DNA of 64,000 nt from Cryptomeria japonica (Eukaryota > Streptophyta > Pinopsida > Cupressales > Cupressaceae), in the NCBI RefSeq assembly GCF_030272615.1, contig NC_081410.1, positions 253,751,533 to 253,815,532 of the forward strand. Direction: 5' to 3'. Below, piece after piece: positions 58,283-64,000 of this stretch. How positions within the stretch are numbered: the first letter of the stretch is position 1; each line of letters begins with the position of its first letter. The notes under the pieces are model-generated. The model saw only the letters and a list, made by a program, of their open reading frames with translations, ran no database searches and had not been told where the DNA came from. The position numbers were made by a program, and so were the translations under genes.

Positions 58283-59230
58283 AATTGAACATTTTAAATT
58301 TAATTAAATAGAATTAAGTCTATAGTCTATAGAGTCATAGACTATAAATCTCTTTTTCGGGCAGAATTTTAAAATGACTAAATAGACTTTAAAAACAGAC
58401 CCGAAAAGTAACACGAGTATGGTGACGTGCCGGAAAAATGGCAGAAGTCATGGGACCCACTTCATCTTAAACAGGACCATCGATCGTTAGATGAACAAAG
58501 ATCAACAGCTAAGGTGGATTTCGGCCCAAATGTGGGAAGTGGACACCTTCCTGAGAACTTCGCCAGGAATTGGACATTTTAAATTTAATTAAATATAATT
58601 AAGTCTATAAAGCTTTTTTTGGGGGCGGAGGCTTAAAATGATTAAATAGACTAAAAATCAAACCCGATAAGTGACACGAGTATGGTGACATGCCATAAAA
58701 ATGGCAAAAGTCATGGGACCCATTACATCTTAAAATAGGTACCATCGACCGTCGGATGAACAAAGATCAATGGCTTAGGGTGGATTTCAAGGCAAATGTG
58801 GGAAGTGAACAGATTTCTGAGAACTTTGCCTAGAAAAGTGACACGAGTATGGTGACATGCCTGAAAACTGGCAGAAGTGATGGGACCCATGACAATTGAC
58901 AACAAGTACCATCGTCTGTTGGATGAGAAAAGATCAACGGCTTAGGGTGGAATTTGGCCCGAATGTGGGAAGTGAACACATTTGGGAGAACTTCGCCCAG
59001 AATTGAAACATTTTAAATTTAATTAAAAATAAGTAAGTCTGTAAAGCACTTTTTTAGACAAAAGTTTAAAATTATTAAACAGACTTAAAAAATAGACCCG
59101 TAAAGTCACAACAGGTACCTTGGTCCCTCATCCATTGGATGAGCAAAGATCAATGGCTTAGGGTGGATTTCGGCCCGAATGTGGGAAGTGAACACATTTG
59201 GGAGAACTTCACCCGAAATTGAACGTATTA
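58283..59230 (+). repeat. Irregular tandem array, four main units
   Basis: The core GATGAACAAAGATCAA-GGC-TAGGGTGGATTTCGGCCC, followed by GTGGGAAGTG-ACAC and GAGAACTTCGCC, occurs four times (cores at about 58490, 58756, 58921 and 59138). Between them are GTGACACGAGTATGGTGAC (three times) and ACATTTTAAATTTAATTAAA (three times). Units are about 165-265 bases with deletions. The array lies 0.5 kb before the ORF at 59747 and resembles in position the modules upstream of the LTR ORFs. Confidence 0.85.
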
Positions 59231-59235
59231 CATTT

Positions 59236-59428
59236 AATGTCCTCAAGAATTTATATTGAAGTAGTGAATGTTTTGTCCTTCGGCATCAAATAGTTATTAC
59301 TAATAATTAATAAAATTACAACATGATTCTTAATGTCCTTGGAATTTATACTAAAGTAATGAATTTTTCATCCTTCAGCATCAAATAGTTATTAATAGTA
59401 ATTAATAAAATTACAACATGATTCTTGA
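59236..59428 (+). repeat. Direct duplication of about 95 bp
   Basis: AATGTCCT--(A)GAATTTATA, then GCATCAAATAGTTATTA-TA and ATTACAACATGATTCTT, occur twice in a row with several changes. Confidence 0.9.
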
Positions 59429-59746
59429 TATTTTGCCCTTTAGGTTTTACTTTTCTACTTTTTAGAGTTTTCAAAATAAGAGACTCGTAAATCATAATTG
59501 TCTTTCATTTCTTGGATAAACCTGTAAATCGAGGGAGATTCAGAAACAACTACTAGATTGAGGAATGCAAGTTGCAACAGAGACTGTCTGTGCCAATCTA
59601 GTGAAATAGAAATTCCAATTTCTGGGTAAAATCTAGAACACCTACATCTCACCTTTTTTGCTTTTGGTAATCTCGTGGTCCAATTTGAGGGTTAGCATTT
59701 TTAGGTTTTTATCTAGCATTATTTTGAATTATTGACAATAATAGTG

Positions 59747-62700
59747 ATGGGGAAAACGGGAAGCAGTAGTTCAACAAGAAGCCAAGTGAAAAACAAAATG
59801 TACCCAACCGAATTGGTTAAAACACTAGATTTCACTGATGAATACCATGATATTTATGACCCTGCTATCCATGGTGAAAAGCGTATCATAGATATTAGAT
59901 ATACATTGTCTAGTAAGGCGGGAGATGCAAAAAGGGTAAAATTTACTATTTTCAACCTAGTGTTACAACAAAAAACAAATAAAATCGCATCGTGGGATGT
60001 TGGATTAGGAAGCATGGTGTTTCCTGAAGTATTCCCTTGCCCTGATTTTGTCATGGTCTACGCCAAAAATTATGATGAAGATAAAAAAGCAATTGTCAAT
60101 AAAAATACAAAAGAGGAAATTCTATCCATAAACGAGGAAGAATTCGCTCGTTTGTTGAACCTAGGATTTGAAGCCCAAAACTCAAATGTCCAAATTGACC
60201 TTGAAAAGATGGTAGGGAATTATGAGAGTCTCAATCCAAGTCGCAAAGATTCATTTATCAAAGCTCTAATAAAGAGTGGTACTGGTATTGTGTTGGATCA
60301 GAATAATAAGTCTCCTTATGATTCTAACATTTTTGTTCCATGGGTTGGGGATACTATTTCCTTGCTGTCATTTTGCCTGGGATTGGAAAATGATAGGGAA
60401 GTGGGTGCAAGCTTTCTTGAAATGATTTATAATATCCATTGTGTAGGTCAGCCAGTAAGATATAATTTTGTTGAGCACGTTGATCAATCTATGCAAAAAC
60501 AATTACTAATGATCAAAAAAGGTTCCTGTAAGACATTTAGGCTCTCATCCTACTTGTGTTATCTCCTTCTATCCAAGTATCATGCAATATTTGAGACCAA
60601 CAAGCTTCAAATTGTGAGCTATAAGATTGATGAGAACTGGGAAGAGAACAGAGTGTCCAATTTATGATTGGACGCCAAAGATAAGGATGCATGATAACAG
60701 GAAGAACTACAACCATTTTGTAGACTTCTTTTTGGCACCAATGTATAATGAAATTACAAGCACTCCAATGCCTAGGTTGCCTGTGTCTTGTAGAGATTGC
60801 ATTCAACTCGGAAATCAAATAGAATTGGCTGACTGGTTCTTCATGGAAGAATTCACTATGTTAAGGTTTTACGAATCGACAATAAAACCATACAGACTTC
60901 CAATACATGTGACAGATAGGGTATTTGCATTAGAGTATGTATGGAAATTGGAGAGCACAGATAGGCACTTCCATGGTCAGCAAAAGAAGAGCATATTTCC
61001 TTCCTTGCCTTTCTCATGTGGAGGGTTCACATTTGAGAGAAAAGCATTCAATGTGGCACATGATTTTTTTAAAGTTTTTAACTTTGGTGATGAGGGTCTC
61101 TGGCAGTATGATCCAATTAGTGCAGTTCAAGCAAGGCTTAAGAAAAATGGGAACTCTTTAGTGTTATGTCAACATGAAAGTAAATCATTGCTAGAGAAGC
61201 TTAGAAACATGGACTCCTGGGATAAGGTTAAAAAAGAGATGGAGAAAATTGCAGCCGACAAAAACATTTCAATAGAAGAAATTTCATCACAAATTATGGC
61301 ATTGCAAATGCACATGGAGAGGACAACAGAGGAGGGCTAGGGCATCCAAAATAGGAGGTCCTATAATTTCTACCTAAAATCTGCTAATCCATCTGACAAA
61401 TCTATTCCCAAATCAATTCTGCATGAATGTAAAGAGAATTATTTCACTCAAACCAAAATAAATGATTTTTGGAATATGAGGAGGAATCTCGGTGAACCAA
61501 AGACAAGTGCAGAATTTGAGAGCATCGACGAGGATGAAGAGTTTAGCAAATTGTGGGATATGGAGCATGGCGGGACTGAAGGTGATGATGATGAGCATGA
61601 GGTTTCCGTTGAGCCCCCTCCAACAACTACTACAGTCCTGAAAATATTAGGTGGAGTCAGTGAGTCCATGAAAGAAAAATATAGCAAAGGGGCAAACCTT
61701 GTGAAAAAAATGGGTTTTGAAGGTGGTGGTCTAGGTCCCAGAGGAGATGACATTTGGTATCCACTTCAGGTACAACTTCCATCACAGTCAAAATCAAAAA
61801 GTCATCTTAAACCAGTCATTGGACTTGATTCTTCAGATTCATCATGGATAGGTACTACTCATTACCCTTAGGGTCCACCTACATTTGTTTCAGGATCAAA
61901 TCCACAACCACCATGTCCACCACCACATCATGGTATTCCCATTGGTGGTGAGTCAAGTGCCACTGCCACTGGTGAGGAATCTGGGGATAGTATTCCTATT
62001 ATTATTTAGTCAAGTGTCATTGTGATTGATAGGGTTGGCATGGGTACTACTACTAATACTAATTGTCTTAGTGTTGGACAAGGGAAACATCAAAATATCT
62101 CTTGCCAGAGGCCACTAGAGGTAGATACTCAATCTCATACTATTGAGAATCCTATATCAAGTGCCACTGACACTAGGAATCAATCATTTGCAGCTTCAGA
62201 TCAGACACCTCAAAAGACTATGAAAACTATACATGAAAGTGTCAGTGGGAGTGGGACAACATCAGGAACTGTTATTGGTAATCTTGGTCAAGCATTAGTT
62301 TAAACCACAGGAATAAGTGGAACTAGAGCCTATGGTATTCCTATGTCACCTTTCAAACATTCAATTGCTTCAGCAAGCCCAGATTTTCAATTTCGTGATT
62401 ACTATGAAAAATATGAACATACAACAAAAGCAAATAAAGAAAAAAAGAAATCATTTCATAGGAATTCCATGTCTGAAGTTGTAAACGAACAACCTGGAAG
62501 GAACACGATATTTCCAACATATGACCCACAGAAAGATATGATGGAGTTCATGGTTGTTATGCCCCCGGGCCCATCTAAGGATAAAAATCCACCACACAGT
62601 CAGATAGATCCATCTCAATTTCAAGTTAGCACCCTCCAAATGGATTTTTCCAAAGTACATGATGTGGACAAAATTAGTGTGTCAAAAAGGACTAACAAAG

Positions 62701-63834
62701 TGGTCTACACTTCACTACTAAAGGTGGAGAGAGAGAAAAATAAACTGGAGAAACAAATAGAAAAGTTACAGGCAGACCTGGAAAACGAAAAATCAAGGAG
62801 GAAAGCAGAAGATAGCAAGTGCAATGATTTACAGAAAAGGATAAAAAATTCAGGCTCTGTAGTAGAAATTGCAGAGCAGGAGAAGATGGATGCAAAATTG
62901 AAGGACCTGATAGAAAAATTGGCTAAAAGTAGTACAAAAAATTGTTGAGGAAAAAGCCAGTTTTCAAAAATTATATGATAGTTATGAGTTTGCTACCGTC
63001 GAAATGAGAAAATTGCAGGACCTATTGGATCATGGGAAGGAAAAAGAAAAACATTTGCAAGAGGAAGTAGAGGAAGAAAGAAAAAAATGTGCACAAATGA
63101 AAGAAGACCTGCACAATGCAAATGATAAAATAAAAACTTTGGAGGATAGATTGAAAGATAACATGAAAAATACAACGAAGTATATACAAGAAAACATTTG
63201 GCAACAAATAATGCAGAGGAGTGAGAAGTTGTGTGAATGGTTTCAATTCACTGAAAGTATGAGACAAATTTTTATAAAAATCAAAGGGCACTATGAGAAG
63301 AGCACACATGTTTATTCAAAAGAGGAAATGGCAAAAAAAATTTTGAAAATAGTCTACAATTCTAGTGATAGCTACTTGGCATCCAAGGGAATTAAGAGCC
63401 GCATTGATGCCATAGTTAAGACATCATCTATCATTCAAAAATGCTAGAAGCTAATAGAAACATCAGACGTTATGGAAAGTTGTGGAAAAAAGATAGCGAA
63501 GCTGTAAGAAAAGAGAAATAATTTGATTAAACTTGGTTTGCCTAAGCCTGTTGACACATCAAATAAATTCATTGGAGAAGAAGCTTACAGAAAAATCATG
63601 GAGATAAAAATGAAGTCTGATTTAGACTTGCTTCCAAAGGACACAACTCCGAAAAGCTTTCTTGAGTTCATCCAACCATTTACAACTCTAAATTTGGTAT
63701 TGGATGAAACAGTGATGTCAAGTAAATCTTCTAAATATGGAATGTTGACAAAGTTGGAGTTGACTTTCCATAGTTTACAGAATATTGACCTTCCATCAGA
63801 CGAAGAGTGGAGCACCCTACAAAAATTGGCATAG
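59747..63834 (+). pseudogene. Large accessory-type ORF with G-patch-like motif and coiled coil
   Basis: The first ATG is at 59747 (MGKTGSSSSTRSQVKNKMYP). A 306-codon open part is joined by a one-base shift near 60650 to a frame that reaches 62948, then by a second shift near 62945 to the end (EEWSTLQKLA, stop at 63832). About 1,360 codons survive with roughly six stops. The N-terminal domain shows VFPEVFPCPDFVMVYAKNYD, LSINEEEFARLLNLGFE and FRLSSYLCYLLLSKYHAIF, matching by eye the LTR ORFs at 35452 and 50420. Then come an acidic stretch (DEDEEFSKLWDMEHGGTEGD), a G-patch-like segment (GANLVKKMGFEGGGLGPRG, 61689-61745), a Ser/Thr/Gly-rich region, a coiled coil (62720-63190, such as EREKNKLEKQIEKLQADLEN) and a C-terminal domain. 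It may be a host gene or the accessory ORF of another element whose LTR ends lie outside the window. Function unknown. Confidence 0.7.
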
Positions 63835-63914
63835 AATTCTTAAGAATCATAGTATGTATTGCACAATTTTCTTCTTTTATTCTTAATTTCAAGGTTTTAT
63901 GTTTTTTCTATTTT

Positions 63915-63989
63915 CTATTTTGCTAATCCAGCCTATGAATCTATGATGCACTCACTATTGCTATTTTGCTAATCCAGCCTATGAATCTA
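63915..63989 (+). repeat. 29-bp direct repeat
   Basis: CTATTTTGCTAATCCAGCCT followed by ATGAATCTA occurs at 63915-63943 and 63961-63989, identical, with 17 bases between. It follows the stop of the large ORF. Confidence 0.95.
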
Positions 63990-64000
63990 TTTTATGAATA

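Noticed and set aside
58283-59230. CRISPR-like array
   Set aside because: Units are long, irregular and diverged, and the context is a plant nuclear genome.
60537-60818. Minus-strand frame across the frameshift of the large ORF
   Set aside because: Shadow. The plus-strand frames on both sides form one continuous protein.

Overview
The window looks like a stretch of a large plant nuclear genome. A gymnosperm, probably a conifer, is my best guess. It is AT-rich and almost entirely made of nested, decayed LTR retrotransposons, with no intact host gene, rRNA, tRNA gene or CRISPR array. The organism is inferred from the style of the elements and was not confirmed by any search. The evidence is tRNA-iMet primer sites, LTRs with a shared TCATTGATGTCAAC motif, very long LTRs and a recurring accessory ORF family.

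Layout. 1-1282 is the 5' end of a minus-strand Copia-type element (gag start, primer site, LTR). 1283-4818 is old, mostly empty sequence ending in a hairpin, a TATA-like box and a degraded ORF. That ORF is split by a complete 5.06 kb element (4824-9883, target duplication CTTCT) that carries a zinc-knuckle gag-like ORF and an accessory ORF but no pol. 9889-12965 resumes the split locus. 12966-14091 is a solo LTR. 14531-15460 is a degraded PPR-type coding sequence. It is cut by a minus-strand Copia remnant (15461-17329), which is itself cut by a plus-strand LTR fragment (17330-17652 and 32437-32829). That fragment is cut by a minus-strand solo LTR (17653-18380 and 32365-32436), and the solo LTR is cut by a 13.98 kb Ty3/gypsy chromovirus (18381-32364) with 4.4-4.7 kb LTRs and several dead active sites.

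34514-56316 is the most striking object. It is a complete minus-strand Ty3/gypsy element of 21.8 kb, bounded by the 5-bp duplication CCTTG, whose two LTRs are each about 6.85 kb. Each LTR carries, in sense orientation, a roughly 1,200-codon degraded ORF of a non-gag/pol protein preceded by degenerate repeat modules. The internal region reads gag - protease - an extra RNase H - RT - degenerate RNase H - integrase. A LINE-like insert (41394-42223) sits beside the inner edge of the left LTR.

The right end (56317-64000) holds a minus-strand degraded ORF, a tandem array (58283-59230) and a 4.1 kb plus-strand coding locus (59747-63834) with only two frameshifts and a handful of stops. Its N-terminal region resembles the ORF inside the giant LTRs, and it also carries a G-patch-like motif and a long coiled coil. 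The accessory ORF of the 5 kb element shows a weaker version of the same motif. The best candidate for something undescribed is therefore a family of plant accessory proteins that travels with several LTR elements, in one case inside the LTR itself.

Most premature stops I could trace are TAG, and where the LTR copies allow comparison they arise from CAG. This fits deamination of methylated CHG sites in silenced DNA.
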